The notes beneath the pieces are model-generated. The model was not told where the DNA came from. It was given only the letters and a program-made list of their open reading frames with translations, and ran no database searches. Below are positions 15,799 to 22,593 of a stretch of 42,527 nt of DNA, piece after piece; positions within the stretch are counted from its first letter, which is position 1, and each line of letters begins with the position of its first letter. The stretch is from Streptomyces sp. JJ38. GTDB lineage: Bacteria > Actinomycetota > Actinomycetes > Streptomycetales > Streptomycetaceae. The position numbers and the translations under genes were made by a program. The stretch spans positions 1 through 42,527 of the forward strand of contig NZ_JABLSI010000044.1 in NCBI RefSeq assembly GCF_019303475.1, in the 5' to 3' direction.

Positions 15799-16587
15799 GT
15801 GGGTGAGCGACGTGCGGCGGATCTGTTGCTCCGCCCCCAGCTCGATCCGCGTACGCTGCACTCGGACTGGCTTCCCCGCCCTGCCAGCCGCCCGGAGTCC
15901 GGCGGCGACGGGCCGTACGACGCGGGCCGGCATCTCACCTCCCGCCGCATGGAACCGCTCGACCTCAGTGCGCCGCACCGGCCCACCGTCGCCTGGCTGC
16001 GCCGCACGGCGGCAGCCGACATCTCCACGTTGAGCGAGCAGCTTGACACGGTTGCCATCAGGGACCAGGAGTGGCGCACGACCATCTGGGAGCGGCTCGA
16101 CGCGGCGATGCTGCTGGTGGACCGGGACGGCGACCACCGGGTGGACACGGACGCGAGCCCCGAGGCGCTCGTGGCGGCCATCGGTCTCGCCCGCTGCGGC
16201 TGGGCCAGGCTCGCCGGCCGGGACACCTACGTCCGGGAGGCGCGCACATCGTCCCTGACGCAGGTGCGTATGAGCGACGTCTTCTGCTACCTGAACCCCA
16301 TGCACGGTCCTGGGATCCACGAGGTGCCGGGACTGCTGAAATCCAAGGGGCGCCTCCCGGTGCCGGGAGGCGAGGTGACCTGGCGGGGAGGCGAGTTGCA
16401 ACGCTCGTACTGGTTGTGCTCGTCCTGCCGCCGGGGCTTCGAAGGCCGCCGCCTGTCGGTGCTCGCCCTTCCCGTGCCGGGGCGGCGAAGACGACGGAGC
16501 TACCGCGAAGGCGTGGGCGTGCTGAGTCACGCGCCGGAGGTCGGCGCGGTCGTCAAAGCTGCCAGGGAGGTCGCCGGTGTCCGTTGA
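15799..16587 (+). CDS. Unassigned protein with C-x5-H-G / CxxC motif (gene A)
   Basis: I do not recognise a named family for this 262-residue protein. It has a His- and Arg-rich N-terminal part, helical segments around 65-140, then C163YLNPMHG170 and, 37 residues later, C207SSC210, followed by a basic stretch (GRRRRRSY). The Cys/His pattern suggests one zinc site. The downstream gene has the same motif with the same C-to-H spacing, so the two look paralogous. There is no signal peptide. TAGGCT (15787-15792) lies 6 nt before the GTG with no ribosome-binding site, so the mRNA may be leaderless. The 3' end overlaps gene B by 11 nt. Confidence 0.75.
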   Translation: MGERRAADLLLRPQLDPRTLHSDWLPRPASRPESGGDGPYDAGRHLTSRRMEPLDLSAPHRPTVAWLRRTAAADISTLSEQLDTVAIRDQEWRTTIWERLDAAMLLVDRDGDHRVDTDASPEALVAAIGLARCGWARLAGRDTYVREARTSSLTQVRMSDVFCYLNPMHGPGIHEVPGLLKSKGRLPVPGGEVTWRGGELQRSYWLCSSCRRGFEGRRLSVLALPVPGRRRRRSYREGVGVLSHAPEVGAVVKAAREVAGVR

Positions 16588-17404
16588 AACCCCGCTGCTC
16601 CTCATCGCGTTCGCGGGCTTCGGCATCGGATTCGCCGGAGCGCTGTACGGGCTGCGCCGACGCCGGGCGCGGCGAGACGGGGGGAGCGGCGGCGACGCGT
16701 TCCGCGCCCCCCTCGCCGTGGTCCCCAGTGCCGAGCGGGAGGAGGTGGACCGACTGCGCCAGGAGGCGCACGACGAGATCCTCGCGCTGTCCCGTGTCAT
16801 CAAGGAGTTCGGGTTGCCACTGCCGGCCTCGCCGCTGGACGGAGACGGCCCCGCCGGCACCGTGTACTCCCACCCGGAAAGGCCCGAGCGGGTCTCCGGT
16901 TCGCACGACGGGCTTCAGCGCGCGCTGGACGCCTACGCCGCGGCGGCCACCGTACTGGACGCGGCACGGAGCAGGGCGGACGTCGTCGGTGCTCTCGTCC
17001 TCGTGGCCGAGGGCCAGGACGCCCTCACCGAAGCGCGGAACGCTGTCGAAGGACGCACCCCGGGAGTGCGCCCCCGCGTCCCCGCCTGCTTCTTCCACCC
17101 GCTGCACGGCCAGGCGTTGCGTACGGTCGCCTGGCGAGTGACCGGGAGCACCCGGTCGCTCGACGTGCGCGTCTGTCAGCAGTGCGCGTGGGACATCAGC
17201 TACCGCAGGCCCCCCGAAGTGCTCACCGAGGAGCTCGGCGGCCGGGTGGTGCCGTACTTCCAGGTCCCGGCCGAGCAGAGCCTGTGGGCGGCCACGGGCT
17301 TCGGCTCCCTGATCGGGGGCCGTCTGGCGGAGCGCGTTCTCCGGGGCGACTTCACCCGCGCCCGGATGGCGGCGCTGGAGAGCGATGGCGGGGCGGCGGG
17401 GTAG
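16577..17404 (+). CDS. Unassigned membrane-anchored protein with C-x5-H-G / CxxC motif (gene B)
   Basis: This 275-residue protein has an N-terminal membrane segment (residues 6-26, IAFAGFGIGFAGALYG) followed by a basic stop (RRRRARR). A charged helical region spans about 50-160, then C171FFHPLHG178 and C200QQC203, and a hydrophobic C-terminal stretch with YFQVPAEQSLWAATGFGSLIGG. The Cys/His pattern matches that of gene A. The GTG at 16577 has agggagg at 16564-16570 and overlaps gene A, so the two are cotranslated and may work together near the membrane. Similar CFFNPLHG-type motifs occur in uncharacterised actinobacterial proteins as far as I recall. No function is claimed. Confidence 0.75.
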   Translation: MSVETPLLLIAFAGFGIGFAGALYGLRRRRARRDGGSGGDAFRAPLAVVPSAEREEVDRLRQEAHDEILALSRVIKEFGLPLPASPLDGDGPAGTVYSHPERPERVSGSHDGLQRALDAYAAAATVLDAARSRADVVGALVLVAEGQDALTEARNAVEGRTPGVRPRVPACFFHPLHGQALRTVAWRVTGSTRSLDVRVCQQCAWDISYRRPPEVLTEELGGRVVPYFQVPAEQSLWAATGFGSLIGGRLAERVLRGDFTRARMAALESDGGAAG

Positions 17405-17461
17405 CCGTTCCGGCTCCGGGGACGGCGTCGGAGCCGGAGCCGGAACGGGTGGTGCCGGCGG

Positions 17462-19312
17462 TCAGGTGCCGATGGGGCCGCCGTCGCGGCGGCGGACGGC
17501 GACGGTGGCCGAGCGGGCGCGCCCGCCCTGGCGGCCGTCCGGCCAGTTGCTGACGGCGCGCGGGTTGCCGGCATCCGGGGCGCCCCAGCGGGCCGTGCGC
17601 TGCCCGGGGTGCTGGACGTTCACGAAGAGGGTGCGGCCGTCCGGGGTGGCGCAGACCCCGGTGATCTCGGCACCCCGGGGCCCGGTCAGGAAGCGCCGGA
17701 TCTCGCCGCTCTTCGGATCGGCGGCCAGCAGGGCGTTGTTGCCCGCCGCGGCGTGCCCGGTGCCCTCCTGGTTGAGGTCGCGGCCCGAGACGCCGGTGGA
17801 GATCCACAGCAGCCCGTCGGCGTTGAACCACACGCCCTTGGGGGCGGCGAACGTCGCGGCCTCGTCCACACCGGACAGCGGGTCGGAGACGAACTCCTCC
17901 CAGCGGAAGGTCGTGGCGGCCGGGTCGCCGTCCTCCTCGCGCCAGCGCAGAATCCTGCCGTGCGGGGCGGCCTGACGGGCGTCGCCGGCGTGGTCCGTCT
18001 CGCAGCAGGAGCTCTCCGGTCCACCGGCGAGCGCCGCGTAGACGTCGCCGTTGCGCGGGTTGACCGTCACCCGCTCAGGGCGCTCCAGCGGGGTGGCGCC
18101 CAGGGCGTCGGCGGCCTGACGGGCGCGGAGCAGGACGTCGCCCTGGTCGCGCCAGCCGAGCCGCTCGGTCAGCGGGTGCGTGCCGTGCCGCAGCGGCAGC
18201 CACGTGCCGGTGCCGTCCGCGTCGAGGCGGGCGACGTGGAGGGTGCCGTCGTCCAGGGGGCTCCTGCCCTCGGCGCGCAGCTTCCGCCAGTCCGCCGAAC
18301 CGACGAACTTGTACAGGTACTCGCCGTCCTCGGCGTCCGCGCTGTAGACGACGACGCGGCCCCCGGACTCGGTGACGGTCGCCCCCGCGTGCGGGTAGCG
18401 GCCCAGGGCGGTGCGCTTGACGGGGGTGGAGCCCCCATCCCGCGGGTCGATCTCGACCACCCAGCCGAACCGCTGCGCCTCGGGGACGCCGTCCGCGTCC
18501 GCGGCGAGGTCGAACCGGGGCTCCTCCCGGTGCCAGGGGTCGCCGTAGCCGGAGTGGCTCAGGCCGTAGCGGCGCTCGGTCTCGGAGGGCCGCCAGCGCC
18601 GGGCGTCGGTGCCGAAGTACGCGTTGGCGTTCTCCTCACAGGCAAGGTAGGTGCCCCAGGGGGTGACGCCGTCACCGCCGCAGGCCAGGACGCCGAGGTG
18701 GGGTCCGGTACCCGGGTCGAAGGGGCCGGAGAAGGCCACCGGAGTCGTGCCGGTGACGCGCCGGTTGCGGGCGGAGTCCACGACCCGCCAGGCCCCGCCG
18801 GTCTCGCGCACCTCCACCGCCGAGACACCCTGGGCGGCCAGGGCCTTGGCCGCGCCGCCGCCGAGCAGCGCGGCGTCGACCGCCTCGTGACTGATCATCA
18901 GCATGCCGCGCCGCTCACCGCCTTCGCCCCCGGGGAGGGGGAGGAAGCGTACGCCGTGGTGGTGACTGCCGATCTGGGCGGACTGCTCGGCGGCCGAGTT
19001 GCCGCCGTCCTCCCGCCAGGCGGGTCCGCCGGAGAGGAGGGGACGCCCCCAGGGGGCGAGAACCTCGGCCGTGTAGGCGTCGGGGACGGTGAACGCGTCG
19101 GCCTCGCTGACGGGCACCGGGGTGAAGCCGAGCGGCGCTCCCGTGCGGGTGCGGCCCGCCGTGCCCGCGACCCCGGTCGCGGGGGAGAGGGCCGAGGCGC
19201 CGGGCGCGGATGCGGCGACAAGGGCGGCCGTCATGGCTGCGCTGCCCGCGAGCACGCCTCTGCGTGAGATGCCGGGCTCGCCCGTCGGTGTCTTGCCCTG
19301 AGCTGATTCCAT
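17462..19312 (-). CDS. PhoX-family alkaline phosphatase, Tat-exported
   Basis: This 616-residue protein is a secreted PhoX-type phosphatase (DUF839), a metal-dependent enzyme that releases phosphate from esters outside the cell. A twin-arginine signal (ISRRGVLAGS, Arg17-Arg18) with a hydrophobic stretch and an Ala-rich cleavage region starts it. Characteristic motifs follow: SHEAVD, GGVTPWGTYLACEEN-like segments, HSGYGDP, GRYPHAGATV, VNPRNGDVYAAL, and near the end FVNVQHPGQ and NWPDG. The ATG at 19312 gives a standard Tat peptide; its ribosome-binding site is weak, and an in-frame extension upstream is possible. It is divergent from the amidase gene, with possible shared promoter elements at 19397-19453. 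PhoX genes are usually PhoP-controlled. Confidence 0.9.
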   Translation of the reverse strand: MESAQGKTPTGEPGISRRGVLAGSAAMTAALVAASAPGASALSPATGVAGTAGRTRTGAPLGFTPVPVSEADAFTVPDAYTAEVLAPWGRPLLSGGPAWREDGGNSAAEQSAQIGSHHHGVRFLPLPGGEGGERRGMLMISHEAVDAALLGGGAAKALAAQGVSAVEVRETGGAWRVVDSARNRRVTGTTPVAFSGPFDPGTGPHLGVLACGGDGVTPWGTYLACEENANAYFGTDARRWRPSETERRYGLSHSGYGDPWHREEPRFDLAADADGVPEAQRFGWVVEIDPRDGGSTPVKRTALGRYPHAGATVTESGGRVVVYSADAEDGEYLYKFVGSADWRKLRAEGRSPLDDGTLHVARLDADGTGTWLPLRHGTHPLTERLGWRDQGDVLLRARQAADALGATPLERPERVTVNPRNGDVYAALAGGPESSCCETDHAGDARQAAPHGRILRWREEDGDPAATTFRWEEFVSDPLSGVDEAATFAAPKGVWFNADGLLWISTGVSGRDLNQEGTGHAAAGNNALLAADPKSGEIRRFLTGPRGAEITGVCATPDGRTLFVNVQHPGQRTARWGAPDAGNPRAVSNWPDGRQGGRARSATVAVRRRDGGPIGT

Positions 19313-19396
19313 CAATTCATGACCTATCCGAGGAGTTTCCGCCTCAGGGTGCTGCGCGCTGCGGAGCCGACCTGGTCCATTCAAGGCACAGGGTGT

Positions 19397-19453
19397 GGTC
19401 AAAGGTCAACCAGGAGAAGGGCGTTGACCTGCGAACATTGCGCGTGATCTACT
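19397..19453. promoter_or_regulatory. Divergent promoter/operator region between phoX-like and amidase genes
   Basis: GGTCAAA and GGTCAAC stand in tandem at 19397-19410, and GTTGACC follows at 19423-19429, making an inverted repeat GGTCAAC-N12-GTTGACC. Read on the minus strand the first pair (GTTGACCTTTGACC) is reminiscent of a PHO box but has a 7-nt rather than 11-nt period. On the plus strand TTGACC (19424-19429), an 18-bp spacer and TCTACT (19448-19453) could be a promoter for the amidase gene. Confidence 0.4.
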
Positions 19454-19552
19454 TTTTCGGGCCCTCGTTCCCCCTGTGGGCCTCCGCTTCTCGCCGCGAG
19501 CTGTTGCGACGCCGACACGTCACTGACAAAGACGACGAAAAGTGGAGTGGTC

Positions 19553-21388
19553 ATGGTTTCCATAACGCCGCGGAGTGCCTGGGCGGGCGAAGACGCTCCC
19601 GCGGGCTACACCGACCTCCCTTGGAAGCCGTGGATGGGTGGCGTCGCCATCCACCACGCCGGGAACGGCTCGGTTCCGAGCGAGACCAGGCAGGACTGCC
19701 TGGACGAAATCCTCAGCATCTACAAGTACCACACGAGTTCCCTGCCCGTGCTCGGGCAGGGCCTCGACGACATCGGCTACAACTACCTCGTCTGCCAGCA
19801 CGGTGAGATTTTCGAGGGACGCGGGGCACGACGACCCGAGGCCAACGGCGCCGCCTCCTTCGAAAACCACGAGGGTCAGTCCGTCGGCGCCAACGAGGGC
19901 TTCTACACGATCTGCGGGCTCATCAAGTCCGACCAGGAACCGAACATCCTCATGCGGGACAAGATCCGTGAACTGGTCGCCTGGCTGCGGAGCCGCTCCT
20001 CCTGGCGGGCGGGCCCCGCGCTCATGGGGCACAAGCAGTTCGGCACCAGCGAGGAGTGCCCGGGAAATCTCTTCGCCTATATGGACGAGTTGAATCCACC
20101 GCAGCCGGAGCCCGAGCCGGAGCCCGATCCCGGGCCCGCGCCCGCGCCCACCGGGATCATCACCCGCGGGGAGTGGGGCGCGCGTGCGCCGCGGAGCGTC
20201 ACCCGCACGACGTGGGCGGAACGCACCGGCTTCACCGTGCACTACTCCTACAGTCCGGCGACGATGACTCCGCGGTCGATCCAGAACTACCACATGGATT
20301 CCAACGGCTGGGACGACATCGGCTACAACTTCCTGGTCGATGACCAGGGACGGATCTATGAGGGCCGTGGCTGGCTCACCGTCGGGGCGCACGCCACCGG
20401 TTACAACACCAGCCATATCGGGGTGTGTTTCATCGGCTACAACGGTGACGTCACCAGTGCCGCCAAGAACGCCATCCGCGGGCTGTATCTGCACGCGAAC
20501 GACCTGGCGGGCAAGACGCTGACGGCGACTTATCACGGCGGCCTTCCCGGGAACTCCACGAGCTGCCCGGGCGCGAACCTGCGGGAATGGGTGCTCGGCG
20601 GGATGGACGGCCTCGACGTCCCGATCGACGGCGGAGGCGACGGGCACAGTGGGGGCGGCGGTGGCGGCGGGATGACCGCCGTACGCCAGATCGCCGAGCA
20701 GCAGAAGGCGGTGAACGAGCTGGGCTACTCCCCGCCGCTGGACATTGACGGCGTCTGGGGGCCGAACACCGACGCGGGGGTGCGCTGGCTCCAGAACCTC
20801 GTCGGTGTGACCGCGGACGGCCTGTGGGGCCCGGCCACGGAGGACGCGTACCGCGCCTACGTGGCGGGTGGCGGCGAGGGCGGCATGACGACGATCCGCA
20901 GCGTGGCCGCGCAGCAGAAGGCGGTCAACCAGCTCGGCTACTCCCCGCCGCTGGACATTGACGGCGTCTGGGGACCCAACACCGACGCGGGGGTGCGCTG
21001 GCTCCAGAGCCGGGTCGGCGTCACCGCCGACGGCCTGTGGGGCCCGGCCACCGAGTCCGCCTACTTCGGCTACATCGACGGTGTCGGCGATCTGGTGGTG
21101 GACGGTCAGCTCGGCCCGAAGACCTACGCGGCGCTCCAGAGCCAGATCGGGGTGATTCCCGTCGACGGGGTCTGGGGTCCCCAGACCGCCGCGGCCCTCC
21201 AGCGCCACCTCAACCGCTGGTACGGCTCGAACCTCGTGGTGGACGGAGACTTCGGTACGGATTCCGTGAAGGCTCTCCAGGGCCACCTGCGCAAGTCCAA
21301 CGGCTTCTACGACCTCGTCGTGGACGGCGTCTGGGGCACCGCGACGACGGAGGCCCTCCAACTCGCGCTGAACCGCGGCCGGTTCTAG
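19553..21388 (+). CDS. Double PGRP/amidase protein with four peptidoglycan-binding repeats
   Basis: This 611-residue protein should cut the amide bond between MurNAc and L-Ala in peptidoglycan. Amidase/PGRP domain 1 spans about 5-175, with probable zinc ligands His34 or His35, His160 and Cys169. A Pro/Glu-rich linker (182-199) leads to domain 2 (about 200-345) with His230, His328 and Cys338. Four peptidoglycan-binding-1 repeats fill 374-611 (LDIDGVWGPNTDAG and related). The first two repeats are near-identical copies with a 71-codon (213-bp) period. No signal peptide or membrane segment is visible: the first amidase domain starts within ten residues of the ATG. The start at 19553 has ggag 5 nt upstream. 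A phage-lysin-like or non-classically released hydrolase is possible. Confidence 0.9.
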   Translation: MVSITPRSAWAGEDAPAGYTDLPWKPWMGGVAIHHAGNGSVPSETRQDCLDEILSIYKYHTSSLPVLGQGLDDIGYNYLVCQHGEIFEGRGARRPEANGAASFENHEGQSVGANEGFYTICGLIKSDQEPNILMRDKIRELVAWLRSRSSWRAGPALMGHKQFGTSEECPGNLFAYMDELNPPQPEPEPEPDPGPAPAPTGIITRGEWGARAPRSVTRTTWAERTGFTVHYSYSPATMTPRSIQNYHMDSNGWDDIGYNFLVDDQGRIYEGRGWLTVGAHATGYNTSHIGVCFIGYNGDVTSAAKNAIRGLYLHANDLAGKTLTATYHGGLPGNSTSCPGANLREWVLGGMDGLDVPIDGGGDGHSGGGGGGGMTAVRQIAEQQKAVNELGYSPPLDIDGVWGPNTDAGVRWLQNLVGVTADGLWGPATEDAYRAYVAGGGEGGMTTIRSVAAQQKAVNQLGYSPPLDIDGVWGPNTDAGVRWLQSRVGVTADGLWGPATESAYFGYIDGVGDLVVDGQLGPKTYAALQSQIGVIPVDGVWGPQTAAALQRHLNRWYGSNLVVDGDFGTDSVKALQGHLRKSNGFYDLVVDGVWGTATTEALQLALNRGRF

Positions 21389-21402
21389 CCTGGGCCGCAG
21401 GC

Positions 21403-21435
21403 GCGGGCCCGCCGTCCCACCGGCGGCGGGCCCGC
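21403..21435 (+). terminator. Hairpin after the amidase gene
   Basis: Positions 21403-21414 (gcgggcccgccg) pair exactly with 21424-21435 across a 9-nt loop, starting 15 nt after the stop codon. It can serve the convergent Uma2 gene as well. Confidence 0.55.
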
Positions 21436-21504
21436 ACCCGCGTGGGCGCCACGCCCCACAACCCCACGCCGTCCGGGAGGCCCGCTGACGCGGGACGCGG
21501 TCAG

Positions 21505-22092
21505 TTACCCCAGCCGCGTGCTCACCGAGGTCAGGTCCATCGCGAAGGGGAACGGGACGGACGTCTTGAGCTGCTCGTGGTGGATGCCGGTCAGCCCGTA
21601 GCAGCGGGAGGCCGGGTCCAGCTCGTACAGGTAAGCGACGGTACGTCCCTCGGCCCGCTCGAAGCGCCAGTAGTGCCTGATTCCGGCCTGGGCGTACTTG
21701 CGGGGCTTGGTGTCCCGGTCGCGCTCCTCGCTCTCCGGTGACACCGCCTCCACCGCGAGCAGGACCTGCTCGGGAAGGTAGTACGTCAGCGACTCGGCCC
21801 GCTGGAACGCCTCCGCGTCGACGACCACGGCGTCCGGCTCGGGCGCCTGCCGCTTGGACAACCGTACGGTCATCTCCCGGTCGGCGCGCCAACCCTCGGG
21901 GGCCTGCCGGTCCAGCTCGTTCACCAGCCGTTGCAGGATGCGGCTGGGCCAGCGCGTCTGCGGGCGCGAGAACACGAAGCTCCCGTCGATGAGCTCCGTG
22001 TGCGGAGGGAGCCCGGGCAGCCGCAGCAGGTCCTCGGCCGTGAAGCCCTCCGGGGGCGGGATGACCCAGGACGGGAGTGGTTCGGCCCGCAT
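21505..22092 (-). CDS. Uma2-family (PD-(D/E)XK-like) protein
   Basis: This 195-residue protein of the Uma2 family is a putative restriction-endonuclease-like fold of unknown role. The conserved core is APEPDAVVVDAE (acidic residue), LLAVEAVSPESEERDRDTKPRKYAQAGIRHYW (E-x-V-S...K) and the N-terminal ELIDGSFVFSRPQTRWPSRILQ. Uma2 genes are abundant in actinobacteria and are often found near HTH/DUF397 genes. The ATG at 22092 lies 4 nt after the DUF397 remnant on the same strand, so the two were probably an operon. Confidence 0.85.
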   Translation of the reverse strand: MRAEPLPSWVIPPPEGFTAEDLLRLPGLPPHTELIDGSFVFSRPQTRWPSRILQRLVNELDRQAPEGWRADREMTVRLSKRQAPEPDAVVVDAEAFQRAESLTYYLPEQVLLAVEAVSPESEERDRDTKPRKYAQAGIRHYWRFERAEGRTVAYLYELDPASRCYGLTGIHHEQLKTSVPFPFAMDLTSVSTRLG

Positions 22093-22096
22093 GGCT

Positions 22097-22339
22097 TCAG
22101 AGTGCGTGCGGGCGAAGATCAGCGGCAGTCGCGGCGCGGACGAAGGCGGTGAAGGCGGCGGGGGAGAGGCTGAGCACGGGCCCGTCCGGCCGCTTGCTGT
22201 CCCGCACGGCGACGGCGTGCGGCAACGCCGCCGTCTCGACGCAGTCGCCGCCTCCGACACTCGTCCCGTGAATCTGATGGTTGAGCGCTTCTACCTCGCC
22301 CCGCAGCGGTACCGCATGGAGCTGACCGTGGGGGACCAC
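22097..22339 (-). CDS. DUF397 protein, possibly 5'-truncated
   Basis: The translated end (about residues 25-80) is a clear DUF397 domain: TSVGGGDCVETAALPHAVA then VRDSKRPDGPVLSLSPAAFTAF. DUF397 proteins normally follow an XRE-type regulator and have a start close to the domain. Here no ATG or GTG lies next to it; the nearest in-frame GTG is at 22339. That start runs across a segment which on the other strand encodes the end of an ATPase. The natural 5' end seems to have been lost in a deletion. Treat it as a remnant that may or may not be expressed. Confidence 0.6.
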   Translation of the reverse strand: MVPHGQLHAVPLRGEVEALNHQIHGTSVGGGDCVETAALPHAVAVRDSKRPDGPVLSLSPAAFTAFVRAATAADLRPHAL

Positions 22340-22511
22340 TCGCCGGGGGCTCCCGGCGCCGAGGGACGCCGCACCGGAGGACGAGGACGGGCGCGGGCTC
22401 GCGCTGCTGGCCCTGGTCGCGGACCGGCACGGTTGCGGGGCGACGGCCGGGGGCAAGGCGGTGTGGTTCGAGTGCGGTGCGGAGGGCGAGGGCCGGGGCC
22501 CGGAGAAGTAA
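22316..22511 (+). pseudogene. Frameshifted C-terminal fragment of an anti-sigma-like ATPase (HATPase_c)
   Basis: Two frames together give the C-terminal end of a Streptomyces serine-kinase/anti-sigma type ATP-binding protein: MELTVGDHSPG in one frame, then GLPAPRDAAPEDEDGRGL and ALLALVADRHGCGATAGGK and AVWFECG in another, ending at 22511. Removing one G from the run at 22345-22349 joins them perfectly. The N-box and the rest of the ATPase are absent. Because it abuts a DUF397 remnant pointing the other way, it looks like the far edge of a deleted XRE/DUF397-ATPase locus. Confidence 0.72.
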
Positions 22512-22547
22512 GGGGGCGGCCCGGTCGTGGCGCGGGCGGCGAGGGAG

Positions 22548-22565
22548 ATATCTTGATGTCGAGCA
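22548..22565. promoter_or_regulatory. Imperfect inverted repeat upstream of icd
   Basis: ATATCTTGATGTCGAGCA contains CTTGA-tg-TCGAG, an inverted repeat with one mismatch, 28 bp before the icd start and AT-rich for this genome. Similar CTTGATNTCNAG motifs may precede central-carbon genes in streptomycetes, but I recall this only loosely. Candidate operator. Confidence 0.35.
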
Positions 22566-22593
22566 ATGTTGCAGACGTGGAGCGGAGCACCCG

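Noticed and set aside
20680..21390. Repeats in the amidase gene as a CRISPR-like or tandem non-coding array
   Set aside because: They are in-frame peptidoglycan-binding domain repeats.
21505..22511. Toxin-antitoxin or defence module built on the Uma2 protein
   Set aside because: Uma2 proteins are abundant and uncharacterised in Streptomyces; the adjacent DUF397 and ATPase pieces are better explained as remnants of a regulatory locus.
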